A DNA stretch of 64,000 bases from positions 124,001 through 188,000 of the forward strand of contig NZ_CP020538.1 in the NCBI RefSeq assembly GCF_002080435.1, in the 5' to 3' direction. Positions 56,569 through 64,000 of this stretch are shown here, one piece after another. Origin of the DNA: Sphingobium herbicidovorans. Its GTDB lineage: Bacteria > Pseudomonadota > Alphaproteobacteria > Sphingomonadales > Sphingomonadaceae. Position numbers and translations under genes: made by a program. The first letter of the stretch is position 1. Each line of letters opens with the position of its first letter. The notes under the pieces are model-generated. The model was not told the DNA's origin and searched no databases. It saw only the letters and a program-made list of their open reading frames with translations.

Positions 56569-56838
56569 ATGAGCGAGCAGGATGACGAGATCATAAGGGC
56601 GCGGACGGCCAAACATGGCAGCCCCTTCCTCAACACCGAGCAGGCGGCGGCCTATCTCGGCCTTTGTCCGCGCAAACTCCAATATATGCGCAGCCGCTGC
56701 ATCGGACCCCGATATCGGCTCCACAGCCGCTTCATCCGTTATCATATCGACGATCTCATCATCTGGTCGCGCTCGACCGCGCCCGCCGACGATGCGCCGA
56801 AGCCGCGCGCGAACCGGAAGGGGAAGGGCGATGCGTGA
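56569..56838 (+). CDS. Small helix-turn-helix (excisionase/MerR-like) protein
   Basis: An 89-residue DNA-binding protein. PFLNTEQAAAYLGLCPRKLQYMRSR is the HTH_17-type helix pair with the GPRYRLHSRFIRYHIDDLIIW wing. It overlaps the signal peptidase gene by 8 bases. Position at the head of the transfer genes suggests control of them or an excisionase role. Confidence 0.85.
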   Translation: MSEQDDEIIRARTAKHGSPFLNTEQAAAYLGLCPRKLQYMRSRCIGPRYRLHSRFIRYHIDDLIIWSRSTAPADDAPKPRANRKGKGDA

Positions 56839-57403
56839 GCGTCCCGACCTCCCGCTGATCGCATGGGGCGAAGCGCTTCGTGCTGCGCGTCTCGCGCGCC
56901 AGCGGCGCCAGCTTCGCTTCGCCTTTGCGGCGTTCGGCATTGGTGCGCTTGGCCTTACCATGGCCGTGCCGCCGACTCCGCGTCTTGTCTGGAACGTCAG
57001 CGCCAGCGCGCCGCGCGGCCTCTATGTCGTGAGCCCCGGCGTGCCCGTAGTGGCAGGCGACATGGTCGCCGCGCGGACCCCCGCCCCGTGGCGGATGCTC
57101 GCGGCAAAGCGCCATTATCTGCCCGCCAATGTGCCGCTGGTGAAGCGCGTCGTCGCCGCGCGCGGCGATGTCGTGTGCGCGCGCGGCCCCGACATTTCGA
57201 TCAATGATATTCCTGCTGTGACGCGCCGCGCGCGCGACGCCATGGGGCGCATCCTGCCATGGTGGGACGGGTGTGTCCGGTTGGGCGGCGGCGATGCCTT
57301 CCTGCTCATGGCGAGCGAGGATGCGTCGTTCGACGGGCGCTATTTCGGGGTCACGCGGGGGCGCGATATCCTTGGCAGGGCGCATCTCTTATGGGCGCGC
57401 TGA
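56831..57403 (+). CDS. traF: Conjugative-transfer S26 signal peptidase (TraF)
   Basis: A 190-residue membrane-anchored serine protease. It has an N-terminal hydrophobic helix, the nucleophile Ser in NVSASAPRGLY, the catalytic Lys in PLVKRVVAARGD and the downstream GRYFGVTRGRDILGRA box. TraF enzymes mature or cyclise the conjugative pilin. The ATG at 56831 overlaps the HTH gene; its 3' end overlaps the transglycosylase by 13 bases. Confidence 0.88.
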   Translation: MRERPDLPLIAWGEALRAARLARQRRQLRFAFAAFGIGALGLTMAVPPTPRLVWNVSASAPRGLYVVSPGVPVVAGDMVAARTPAPWRMLAAKRHYLPANVPLVKRVVAARGDVVCARGPDISINDIPAVTRRARDAMGRILPWWDGCVRLGGGDAFLLMASEDASFDGRYFGVTRGRDILGRAHLLWAR

Positions 57404-58098
57404 GACGCCGCGCGGCGCTGCTCGCCGTCCTCCTGTCGTTTGCCGCTGGACCCTGTTTTGCGCGCGAAGGGGCGCCGTGGCGTGACCATGTCACCGCCGC
57501 CGCCGCGCGCTTCGGACTTCCCGAAGAGTGGGTGCTCCGCGTCATCGCCGCCGAGAGCGGCGGGCGAACCGAGCTCGGGGGCAGGCCGATCACCAGCCAT
57601 GCGGGCGCGATGGGCCTGATGCAGGTGATGCCCGCGACCTGGGCGAGCCTGCGCGCGCGCTACCGCCTCGGACCCGATCCGCACGACCCGCGCGACAATA
57701 TCGTCGCGGGCACTGCCTATCTCCGCGATATGTATGATCGCTTCGGTTATCCTGGGCTGTTCGCGGCCTATAATGCGGGGCCCGGACGCTATGGCGAACA
57801 TCTCGCGCGCGGCCGCCCGCTGCCGCGCGAGACGCGCGATTATGTCGCGAAAATCACCGGGCAGGCGGCATTGCCGCGCGCGGTGGTGACGAGCGCGCGA
57901 CCCACGCAATCGGTTGTGCCGCACGCACACATCGACTCGATCTTCTTTGCGCTAAGCGAGCGCGCGGGCCCCGCAGCGCCTGAGACAACGCCGCAGGCGG
58001 AGGCACCGGCAGCCATCAATCTTGTGGCGCCCGAACAGGGTGCGGCGCGTGCGGACCCGCTCTTCCTGCTGCGTAGCGGCGGCGATGATAAGCGCTAG
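57391..58098 (+). CDS. Lytic transglycosylase (conjugation-associated)
   Basis: A 235-residue SLT-domain protein with a signal peptide (MGALRRRAALLAVLLSFAAG, cleavage near CFA). The catalytic Glu is in RVIAAESGGR, and GAMGLMQVMPATW, ATAYLRDMY-like and AYNAGPGRYG blocks follow. It opens peptidoglycan for the transfer apparatus. The C-terminal 70 residues are linker-like. Confidence 0.9.
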   Translation: MGALRRRAALLAVLLSFAAGPCFAREGAPWRDHVTAAAARFGLPEEWVLRVIAAESGGRTELGGRPITSHAGAMGLMQVMPATWASLRARYRLGPDPHDPRDNIVAGTAYLRDMYDRFGYPGLFAAYNAGPGRYGEHLARGRPLPRETRDYVAKITGQAALPRAVVTSARPTQSVVPHAHIDSIFFALSERAGPAAPETTPQAEAPAAINLVAPEQGAARADPLFLLRSGGDDKR

Positions 58099-58155
58099 GA
58101 CATCGGCCCAGCGCCGGGATGAGAGGGTGGGGCTCGTCTCGGCAAGGCCGAGTAT

Positions 58156-58288
58156 GACGGGCGGCGGTGCGGCTGTGCAAGGCCGGCGGGTGCCCCCCAA
58201 TTTGCTGCGCAAATCGGTTCCCCCCACCGCCGCTTCGCGGCGCCTGCGCTGCGCTCCGGCGGCCCTGACAGCCGCGCCGCCGCCCGTC
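58156..58288. repeat. Long inverted repeat in the gene-free leader before 58339
   Basis: Arms of 21 bases at 58156-58176 and 58268-58288 match at 20 positions, with GACGGGCGGCGG at the outer end. A smaller ATTTGC-TGC-GCAAAT hairpin lies between them. The stretch 58099-58338 has no gene. It could be a structured leader or part of a transfer origin. Confidence 0.55.
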
Positions 58289-58338
58289 CCTGAAACATCG
58301 TTCCCGACTTGGGGGACGGTCGATTTCAGGAGGATATC

Positions 58339-58698
58339 ATGGTCGATGTTGCAATCTCCGGTGCTGCGGATCGCGTGTTCGAACGGCTCGTTTCGGGACT
58401 CGAAACCGAGTTCGGAAGCGCGGCGGCTGAGGGGCTGGCGCGGGTGTTTGTCGAAGCCGAAGGCGGCGATTTCTACTGGGAGGCGCGCGAGAAAATGCGC
58501 TGGCTCGGGCTCTGGGAAGGTCTTGATGAGGAGCAGGTGGATGCCCTCGACCGGGTGGCGGTCGCAGGCGTTTTCGACGGGCGCTGCTATGTCGCGGTGC
58601 TGCTTATGGATGGCTGGGACGCGGTGCAGGCTCTGCTCGGGGTCCGGCATTTCGAGGAACGGGCGGCGGCGGATGACGCCTTTGCCAAAGCCCATTGA
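58339..58698 (+). CDS. Hypothetical small acidic protein
   Basis: A 119-residue, strongly acidic, soluble protein starting MVDVAISGAADRVFERLVSG and containing EAREKMRWLGLWEGLDEEQVD. AGGAGG lies about 6 bases before the ATG. I do not recognise the family. It precedes the relaxase by 267 bases, within which I see no further gene. Confidence 0.65.
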   Translation: MVDVAISGAADRVFERLVSGLETEFGSAAAEGLARVFVEAEGGDFYWEAREKMRWLGLWEGLDEEQVDALDRVAVAGVFDGRCYVAVLLMDGWDAVQALLGVRHFEERAAADDAFAKAH

Positions 58699-58965
58699 TC
58701 GCTATCGGCGGTTGGACGGGAGCGGCGCCGGTGCGGCGCTGCTCCCTTGTTTTTTCCTCGTCGCAGAGTGGGGTCGCGGATGGAGCGGCGGAGCGGTTTC
58801 GAGCAGGAAGCGGAGAAGGCAAGATAAAAGCAGAGTCTCGCAAGGCGAGCCATCTTCTTGTCTGCACATCCTTTTTTACGAGATGCGGCCTGCTGCCTTG
58901 AGACTCTTGCGCCGGAATCGGCGCGTTTCCGCCACCTGGCGCGAGATTCAGACGAGCGCTGCGCG

Positions 58966-60942
58966 ATGAGCGGCGACGAGGAGGATTTCGAGCCGCGGCT
59001 CGGCAAGATGCGCAGCACGCGCGGCAAGAAGGCGCGCAAATATCTCGGTCGGTTGCTCGCCGCGGGTGTTGCCGCGGCGGGCGCTGCGCGGGCCGGGCGC
59101 AAGGGCTTTGACGGCAGCCGGATCAGTCGGGGCAGCGCAGCGGGGCGGCTGCTTGCATCGCGTGGATCGTCCGACCGTTTCGCGGCGCGCCGTGTCGTCG
59201 TGAAGACACGGCTGGTGCGGCTCGGCGGCAAGGGCCTCGACGCGGCGCGCGCGCATCTCAAATATATCCAGCGCGACGGCGTCACCCGCGATGGCGCGCC
59301 CGGCCAATTATACGGTCCGCAGAATGATGCCGTGGACGGGAAGGACTTCCTCGGGTCCGCGGTTGGCGACCGCCACCAGTTCCGCTTCATCGTCTCGGCC
59401 GAAGAGGGCGATCTTTATGCCGATCTCAAGCCGTTCGTGCGGCGGTTGATGGCGCAGATGGAGGAGGATCTCGGGACGCGTCTCGATTGGGTCGCGGTCG
59501 ACCATTTCAACACCGGTCACCCGCATAGCCATATCATGCTGCGCGGGCGCGACGATCGTGGCAAAGATCTGATCATCGCCCGCGACTATATCGCGCATGG
59601 TTTGCGGACGCGTGCGAGCGAGATCGCGACGCTCGACCTCGGCCCGAAGACCCGACTCGAAGTCGAGACACGGATGCGACGCGATGTCGATGCCGCACGG
59701 CTCACCGACATCGATCGCGACCTGCTGCGCGAGGCCGAGCGCCAACCGCTCGTAATGGCGATCGACCGCGATCCGGTCAGCCAGTCGATCCGTGCCGGGC
59801 GGCTCCAGAAGCTCGGCACGATGGGCCTCGCCGACGAGATTGCGCCGGGACAATGGCGGCTCGCGAAAGACCTGCGCGAAACGCTGACCGGGCTTGGCGA
59901 GCGCGGCGATATCATTCGCATGATGCAGCGCGAACTCACCGCGCGGTCGCGCACCGCGGCGCCGGGGGATCGCGTCGTCCATGACGGCCGTTCGCCGCTG
60001 ACCGAACCGCTCGTCGGACGTTTCGTCGCGCGCGCTCTCGACGACGAGCTCGCCGACCGCCATTATCTGATCGTCGACGGCATCGACGGGGCCAGCCATT
60101 ATGTCGCGATCGGCAAGGGCGACGCTGTCGAGACCTTGCCCGAAGGCGCGATCGTGCGGATCGTGCCGGCGGTGGGCGCGACTGGCGAGGCCGACCGCAC
60201 CATCGTCGCGGTCGCCGCAGCAAATGATGGGCGATACGATGCTGCCGCACACCGGCGGTTCGATAGCCGCGCGAGCCCGGCGTTCATCGAGGCGCATATT
60301 CGCCGCCTCGAGGCGATGCGCCGCCAGGGTCTTACCGACCGCACGGCCGACGGCAGTTGGACGATCGCGGCCGACCATGCCGAGCGCGCCCGCGCCCATG
60401 CAACAGCCTCGGCGCGCGAGCGCCCGGTGACCGTCGAGCTCTTGTCGCCGGTGCCCGTCGAGCGTCTCGCGCGCGCCGAAGCGCGGACCTGGCTCGACCG
60501 CGAGGCAGCGAGCGGCGGCACCTTGCCGGTGCGCGACAAGGGGTTCGGGCGCGAGGTGCGGACCGCGATCGCGCTTCGCCAGCAATGGCTGATCGACGAG
60601 GAACTCGCCGACGCCGCGGGCGAGGGAATTTCCTATCGCCGCGGCGCTTTGGCCGTGCTGCAGCGGCGCGAATTATTACGGCTGGCGCGGAGCCTCTCGG
60701 CCGAGCTCGGCAAGGCGTTCGTCGAGACCAGCGAAGGCGAACGCGTCGAGGGGCGGCTCGCGCGGCGGATCGATGCCGCCGGCGGGCGCTATGCGCTCGT
60801 CGAGAAGGCGAAGCAATTTACCCTGGTGCCGTGGAAGCCCGTGCTCGATCGCCATGTCGGCAAGGATGTCGGCGGCGTGGTCCGCGAAAGCGGGATCAGC
60901 TGGACGATCGGGCGGGGCCGTGGCGGGCCGACGATCAGCTGA
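58966..60942 (+). CDS. Relaxase/mobilization nuclease (VirD2-like, DUF3363)
   Basis: A 658-residue relaxase. The N-terminal half has HLKYIQRDGVTRDGAPGQLY and the metal-binding HUH segment VDHFNTGHPHSHIMLRG. The C-terminal half is the DUF3363 domain (LIVDGIDGASHYVAIGKGD and onward). It would nick the element at its transfer origin and lead the strand into a recipient. It is the last ICE gene visible; the usual VirD4/TraG coupling-protein gene is not downstream, so the element is probably mobilisable or a remnant. Confidence 0.9.
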   Translation: MSGDEEDFEPRLGKMRSTRGKKARKYLGRLLAAGVAAAGAARAGRKGFDGSRISRGSAAGRLLASRGSSDRFAARRVVVKTRLVRLGGKGLDAARAHLKYIQRDGVTRDGAPGQLYGPQNDAVDGKDFLGSAVGDRHQFRFIVSAEEGDLYADLKPFVRRLMAQMEEDLGTRLDWVAVDHFNTGHPHSHIMLRGRDDRGKDLIIARDYIAHGLRTRASEIATLDLGPKTRLEVETRMRRDVDAARLTDIDRDLLREAERQPLVMAIDRDPVSQSIRAGRLQKLGTMGLADEIAPGQWRLAKDLRETLTGLGERGDIIRMMQRELTARSRTAAPGDRVVHDGRSPLTEPLVGRFVARALDDELADRHYLIVDGIDGASHYVAIGKGDAVETLPEGAIVRIVPAVGATGEADRTIVAVAAANDGRYDAAAHRRFDSRASPAFIEAHIRRLEAMRRQGLTDRTADGSWTIAADHAERARAHATASARERPVTVELLSPVPVERLARAEARTWLDREAASGGTLPVRDKGFGREVRTAIALRQQWLIDEELADAAGEGISYRRGALAVLQRRELLRLARSLSAELGKAFVETSEGERVEGRLARRIDAAGGRYALVEKAKQFTLVPWKPVLDRHVGKDVGGVVRESGISWTIGRGRGGPTIS

Positions 60943-61231
60943 TCGCGAGCGTCCGCAATCCGTTGCGGAAAGCCACGAAAGTTCAGCTTGGCGGCGGCGT
61001 CAAATCTCTTGTTTCCGTAACGGAAGTGTCATCCCTATCGGCGGCGCGTCGACTGCGCTCATCCGTCGACAAGGAGGGGGCTCCTCTTCGATGAAATGAG
61101 CCGGCTGAACACGCGACCCGTTCGGCCGTCACTAGGCGGCATCGTGCTCGGCTTTTCCCGGGACGTTCGCGCGGTGCCGCCGTTTTTCTCTGGCCGGTCG
61201 CTCGTTTGATCCCGGATCGCTGTGATCCTGC

Positions 61232-61393
61232 CTATTTCGCGTCCTGCGTTGGCAAGTGCCGCCGGACGACATCGAGCGCGGACTCAAGCGCTTCGGAGCG
61301 GTAGCCGCCCCCGTCGGCTTGCCGATCGAAAATCCCGTCGGCATCGTCGAGCTGGATGAGCACCTCGAGCGCTGCCTGCAATTCCTCGTCCAT
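61232..61393 (-). CDS. Small hypothetical protein (53 residues)
   Basis: A short ORF starting MDEELQAALEVLIQLDDADG and ending HLPTQDAK. GGAG lies 8 bases before its ATG and 11 bases after the EEP-family gene's stop, so it looks like the second gene of that transcript. The composition is acidic and helical. Function is unknown. Confidence 0.55.
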   Translation of the reverse strand: MDEELQAALEVLIQLDDADGIFDRQADGGGYRSEALESALDVVRRHLPTQDAK

Positions 61394-61415
61394 CAATTGT
61401 CTCCAGCGCGTTCCA

Positions 61416-62324
61416 TCAGCGCGTCAGTGCGACCGACACGGGGCAGTGGTCGGAGTAATGTTTTTCATTCGGCGCGTAGCGTGTTTCGGCGAAATCCTTC
61501 AGGTCGCCGCCCGCGCGCTTGTCGAGGACGATATGGTCGATGAAACTGTCATAGCGCGGATCGCAGCGCGGCGGCGTTCCTTCGTCGGCGAGGCGAAGAT
61601 CGGCGTTCGTCGGCTCGCCGTCGTCGATCTCTTTCCAGACGGCGTCGCCCGGCAGCGCGAGACGGCGGTTCCAGTCGCCGAGGACGGCAAAACGATCGGG
61701 TCCGTTCGCGGCCGCGTCGATCCAGTCTTCGAGTGCCGGGATTTGCTGCAGCAGCACCGGGCAGGCCTTAGCCTCGGCGCCCGAAAAGCATCCCGATTTC
61801 AAATGGACCGACAGGAGCCGTATCGGCGCGCGCCCGCGCGGCCGCAGCGTGATGTCGACGCCAGACCGGAGCTGCGGATTGCCGAGCATCAGCGAGGTCA
61901 CGTCGGCGTGGCGGTCGAAGGCGATGCCCTTGCGGATTGCAAAGCCCACAGCCTGCCGGATAACCTGCTGCTCGGAATGGTCGCCGCCGCACGTTCCGCT
62001 TGGGTTCCCGGGCCGCGTTTCCATCACGATCGTGAAGCGCGCGGGATCGAAGATGCGCGCCGCTGCCTTGGCGTTCTCGGCTTCCTGGAACGCGATGACG
62101 TCGGCGTCGAGTCCGTCGACGATCCGGCGCATCGCGGCATAATCCTGGGGCGCACGCGGCGCGCAGCCCACGCCGTCCTTCTCGGCCAGAAATTCGAGGT
62201 TCCAGCTCGCGAGCTTGAGCGGCGCCGTGTGCGCCGTGCCGACCGCGGCGGGCGGAGCCGGTTGCGGCGCGCACGCGGCAAGCGCGAGGAGGACAGCGAG
62301 CGGAGCGGTGAAGCGGTGCGACAT
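61416..62324 (-). CDS. Endonuclease/exonuclease/phosphatase-family lipoprotein
   Basis: A 302-residue protein with a lipoprotein signal (LLALAACAPQ, lipidation at the Cys of LAAC). The DNase I-like fold markers are in order: LASWNLEFL, AFQEAEN, SVHLKSGCF, VLGDWNR, SFIDHIVLD and SDHCPVSV. All catalytic positions seem present. Export and anchoring suggest an extracytoplasmic nuclease or phosphoesterase rather than a cytoplasmic repair enzyme. Confidence 0.87.
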   Translation of the reverse strand: MSHRFTAPLAVLLALAACAPQPAPPAAVGTAHTAPLKLASWNLEFLAEKDGVGCAPRAPQDYAAMRRIVDGLDADVIAFQEAENAKAAARIFDPARFTIVMETRPGNPSGTCGGDHSEQQVIRQAVGFAIRKGIAFDRHADVTSLMLGNPQLRSGVDITLRPRGRAPIRLLSVHLKSGCFSGAEAKACPVLLQQIPALEDWIDAAANGPDRFAVLGDWNRRLALPGDAVWKEIDDGEPTNADLRLADEGTPPRCDPRYDSFIDHIVLDKRAGGDLKDFAETRYAPNEKHYSDHCPVSVALTR

Positions 62325-62383
62325 GCGCGGTTTGTGCCGTCGTTGCGCGCCGACATCAATCGCGGCAGGCGCAGCTTGTCGCA

Positions 62384-62965
62384 TTATCGAAGACTGCGGA
62401 AGGTGACCGACCAGCGCGGCGCGTCCATCGCGGCGATACTATGCTCCCAATCGTCGCGAATCTCGCCTTGCATATGGTAGATCGAGCGCGGCGCGAGATC
62501 GGCGGTCGCGCGGTCGAACCCGCCTTCGCGCCGCCGCCGGAAGCGCATCGTCGCGGGTGCGCCGAGCGAAACGCCGATCACATGTTCGAAGACAGGGCGG
62601 TCCTTGTGCCAGCCGATGCCGGCGCCGGCCCAATATTCGATCACGAGAGCCTGCTCGAGGGTCTCGGGTCCGATGCCGGCGAATGCGGCGGCGCGGTCGC
62701 GAAGCGGGTCGAGCCAGCCCGGTATCGGCTCGCCCGGTGCGAAGCGGCCGGTCTGGAAATCATAGGTCCAGCCGAACGAACGCGTCAGCCTTTTGCCTTC
62801 CCATTGCTGGAACTGGAACGGGGTGAGGTTCGCGGTCTCGATCTGCGCGATCAGCGCATGCTCTTCGCGGGCGTCGATCAGCGCGTCGCGATAAGCGAGG
62901 CCGGGCAGGAGCGGGGCGCCGAACAGATCGGCCTGGCGCGCGCACGCCGCTGCGCGAGCGGTCAC
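62384..62965 (-). CDS. alkB: AlkB-like alpha-ketoglutarate-dependent dioxygenase
   Basis: A 193-residue Fe(II)/2-oxoglutarate oxygenase of the DNA-dealkylation type. It has a nucleotide-recognition lid with FQFQQWEGKRLTRSFGWTY, the metal motif H-x-D in IGWHKDRPVF, a later His in WEHSIAAMD and the C-terminal R-x5-R signature (RWSVTFRSLR). The start is GTG overlapping the SRAP gene stop (GTGA), so the two are coupled. It probably repairs alkylated bases. Confidence 0.85.
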   Translation of the reverse strand: MTARAAACARQADLFGAPLLPGLAYRDALIDAREEHALIAQIETANLTPFQFQQWEGKRLTRSFGWTYDFQTGRFAPGEPIPGWLDPLRDRAAAFAGIGPETLEQALVIEYWAGAGIGWHKDRPVFEHVIGVSLGAPATMRFRRRREGGFDRATADLAPRSIYHMQGEIRDDWEHSIAAMDAPRWSVTFRSLR

Positions 62966-63474
62966 AGCGGCAGCGCGGCCTGCGCGCGAAGCGGTTCGAC
63001 GAACAGGCTGTGTTTCGGGGGCAGCGCGAACAGGGTTTCGTTCGGGAGCGTTCCGTCGAGCCAGTGCATGACGTCGCGCCGCTCGACGATGACCCCATGG
63101 CGTGACTGATATGGGCTGACGTCGGGGCCCGCGTCGATGGTGAGAATCCGGTAGGAGAGTGGCCAGTCGGCGAGCGGCGGATCCCAGATCGCCGCGAGAT
63201 AGAAGAAGTTGCCGCTGTCGAGCGTCACCCGGTATCTCTTGTCGTCGGTGCCCATCCGGAATTCCGACGCCGGGATCAGGCAGCGGCGCGCGGGGAAGGC
63301 GCGGCCTTCGGACCGGATGAAGCGATAGTTGATCCCGTCGCTGAAACGCGGGTCGGAACCCCAGACAGCGTTGACCATTTCGATCTCGGTCATATCGTCG
63401 GGATTGCGCCGTACGAGCGCGCGCGCCGCGTCGCTCGCGGCGTTGGGATCGAAAGGGGTTGGCGCCATAGCCAT
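62962..63474 (-). CDS. SRAP-domain protein without the catalytic Cys2
   Basis: A 170-residue protein of the SOS-response-associated peptidase fold (YedK/HMCES). The active-site Asn (INYRFIRSEGR), Glu (RRCLIPASEF) and His (SRHGVIVE) are recognisable. The N-terminus is MAMAPTPFD instead of Met-Cys, so the residue that crosslinks abasic DNA is missing. It is coupled to alkB and divergent from a Cys2-containing SRAP gene 55 bases away. Confidence 0.8.
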   Translation of the reverse strand: MAMAPTPFDPNAASDAARALVRRNPDDMTEIEMVNAVWGSDPRFSDGINYRFIRSEGRAFPARRCLIPASEFRMGTDDKRYRVTLDSGNFFYLAAIWDPPLADWPLSYRILTIDAGPDVSPYQSRHGVIVERRDVMHWLDGTLPNETLFALPPKHSLFVEPLRAQAALPL

Positions 63475-63529
63475 GGATAGAACATAATGGGAACGAAGAT
63501 GAGTCGCAAGAGCCAGGAGAGTGCGGCCG

Positions 63530-64000
63530 ATGTGCAATGATTACCGGCTCGAGGTCGATATCGCGTCGATCGCCGAGGATTTCGACGATCTCCAGATTAA
63601 GATCGACATGCCCGAGGGCACACCGAACGTTGCGGCGCGCGAGGACATCAAGATCACCGACATGGCGCCGATCGTGCGGAGTAGCGAGGGTGCCGCGCTC
63701 GGCGAGCTGGTCAACCGGCGCTGGAGTTGGCCGGGGCCAACCGGCAAGCCGGTCTATAATTTCCGGTCCGAGGGGCGCGATTTCTCGTCGCATCGCTGCC
63801 TGATACTATGCGACGGCTTCTATGAGTTCACCGATTCGGCGGACAAGGCGCAGAAACGCCTCGATAAATGGCTCTTCACGATGAAGGATCATCGCTGGTT
63901 CTGCATGGCGGGCATCTGGCGCCAATATGACGGCGGTGAGGCGTTCACGCTGCTGACGATGGACGCCGGACCCGATATTGCGCCCTATCATCACCGGCAG
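63530..64000 (+). CDS. SRAP-domain protein (partial, runs off the edge)
   Basis: The first 157 residues are present. It starts Met-Cys-Asn, so the abasic-site-binding Cys2 is intact. The Asn (VYNFRSEGRDF) and Glu (CDGFYEFTD) sites are there, and the final visible segment (APYHHRQ) approaches the active-site His. The start is fixed by homology at the Cys. Confidence 0.87.
   Translation, partial: MCNDYRLEVDIASIAEDFDDLQIKIDMPEGTPNVAAREDIKITDMAPIVRSSEGAALGELVNRRWSWPGPTGKPVYNFRSEGRDFSSHRCLILCDGFYEFTDSADKAQKRLDKWLFTMKDHRWFCMAGIWRQYDGGEAFTLLTMDAGPDIAPYHHRQ

Noticed and set aside
60943..61231. A possible attachment site or tRNA end at the ICE boundary
   Set aside because: I found a short TTCCGT-A-ACGGAA dyad but no tRNA arm or second copy of a direct repeat in the window.
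1..64000. CRISPR arrays, rRNA and tRNA genes
   Set aside because: No regularly spaced repeats and no T-arm or anticodon-arm patterns were noticed by eye; a covariance-model scan would be the decisive test.

Overview
The window is high-GC alphaproteobacterial DNA, most likely from a sphingomonad (Sphingopyxis, Sphingomonas or Novosphingobium type). The pointers are many TonB-dependent receptors, a complete modified ortho-cleavage pathway, sphingomonad-style luxR/luxI linked to a phytanoyl-CoA dioxygenase gene, and an ICE-type backbone (DUF2285, DUF2958, ArdC, DUF736, TraF, DUF3363 relaxase). Genus is an inference. No rRNA, tRNA or CRISPR was seen by eye.

Layout. 1-6.4 kb: end of a thiamine-diphosphate enzyme, GMC oxidoreductase, MFS transporter, TonB receptor and a Crp-type regulator, probably one uptake/oxidation unit. 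6.5-9.6 kb: malate synthase G and a LysR regulator. 9.6-28 kb: an aromatic/chloroaromatic catabolic block with aldehyde dehydrogenase, Rieske oxygenase (in-frame amber), dienelactone hydrolase, chlorocatechol-type 1,2-dioxygenase (frameshifted), maleylacetate reductase, LysR, chloromuconate-type cycloisomerase, TauE exporter, AraC regulator (frameshifted), a 5'-truncated TonB receptor, a TfdB-like phenol monooxygenase, PcaI/J/F, a Rieske-fold protein without cluster ligands, and an aromatic-acid MFS transporter. Phenol hydroxylation, ring cleavage, cycloisomerisation, hydrolysis and reduction would deliver beta-ketoadipate to PcaIJF, but several steps are broken in the sequence as given.

28-31.5 kb: small accessory genes (membrane-tethered LuxR-type HTH, RadC with a C-terminal winged helix, DUF2285 protein). 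31.8-34.8 kb: quorum-sensing luxR and luxI with PhyH and GntR genes. 34.9-44 kb: a complete lasso peptide locus: a 46-residue precursor that falls outside normal ORF-length cutoffs, leader peptidase/RRE protein, macrolactam synthetase, a bidirectional terminator, then on the other strand an isopeptidase, an STN-domain TonB receptor, FecR and an ECF sigma factor. The predicted core has a proline-rich ring and matches no lasso peptide I recall.

44.9-61 kb: ICE-like backbone. Its ardC gene is split by a recombinase-in-trio (RIT) element of about 6.5 kb, which carries three overlapping tyrosine recombinases and its own ArdC-like gene; at the right end a coupled ORF reads out of the element into the tail of the host ardC. 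Beyond it are DUF2958, ParB, DUF736, HTH, TraF, lytic transglycosylase and relaxase genes, but no type IV secretion or coupling-protein genes in view. 61-64 kb: DNA-repair-like genes (a small ORF, a secreted EEP-family lipoprotein, AlkB, an SRAP protein lacking Cys2 and a divergent SRAP protein with Cys2 that runs off the edge).

Three genes (dioxygenase, AraC, ardC) are each broken by one missing base in a G/C homopolymer, so those frameshifts may be sequencing errors rather than biology.
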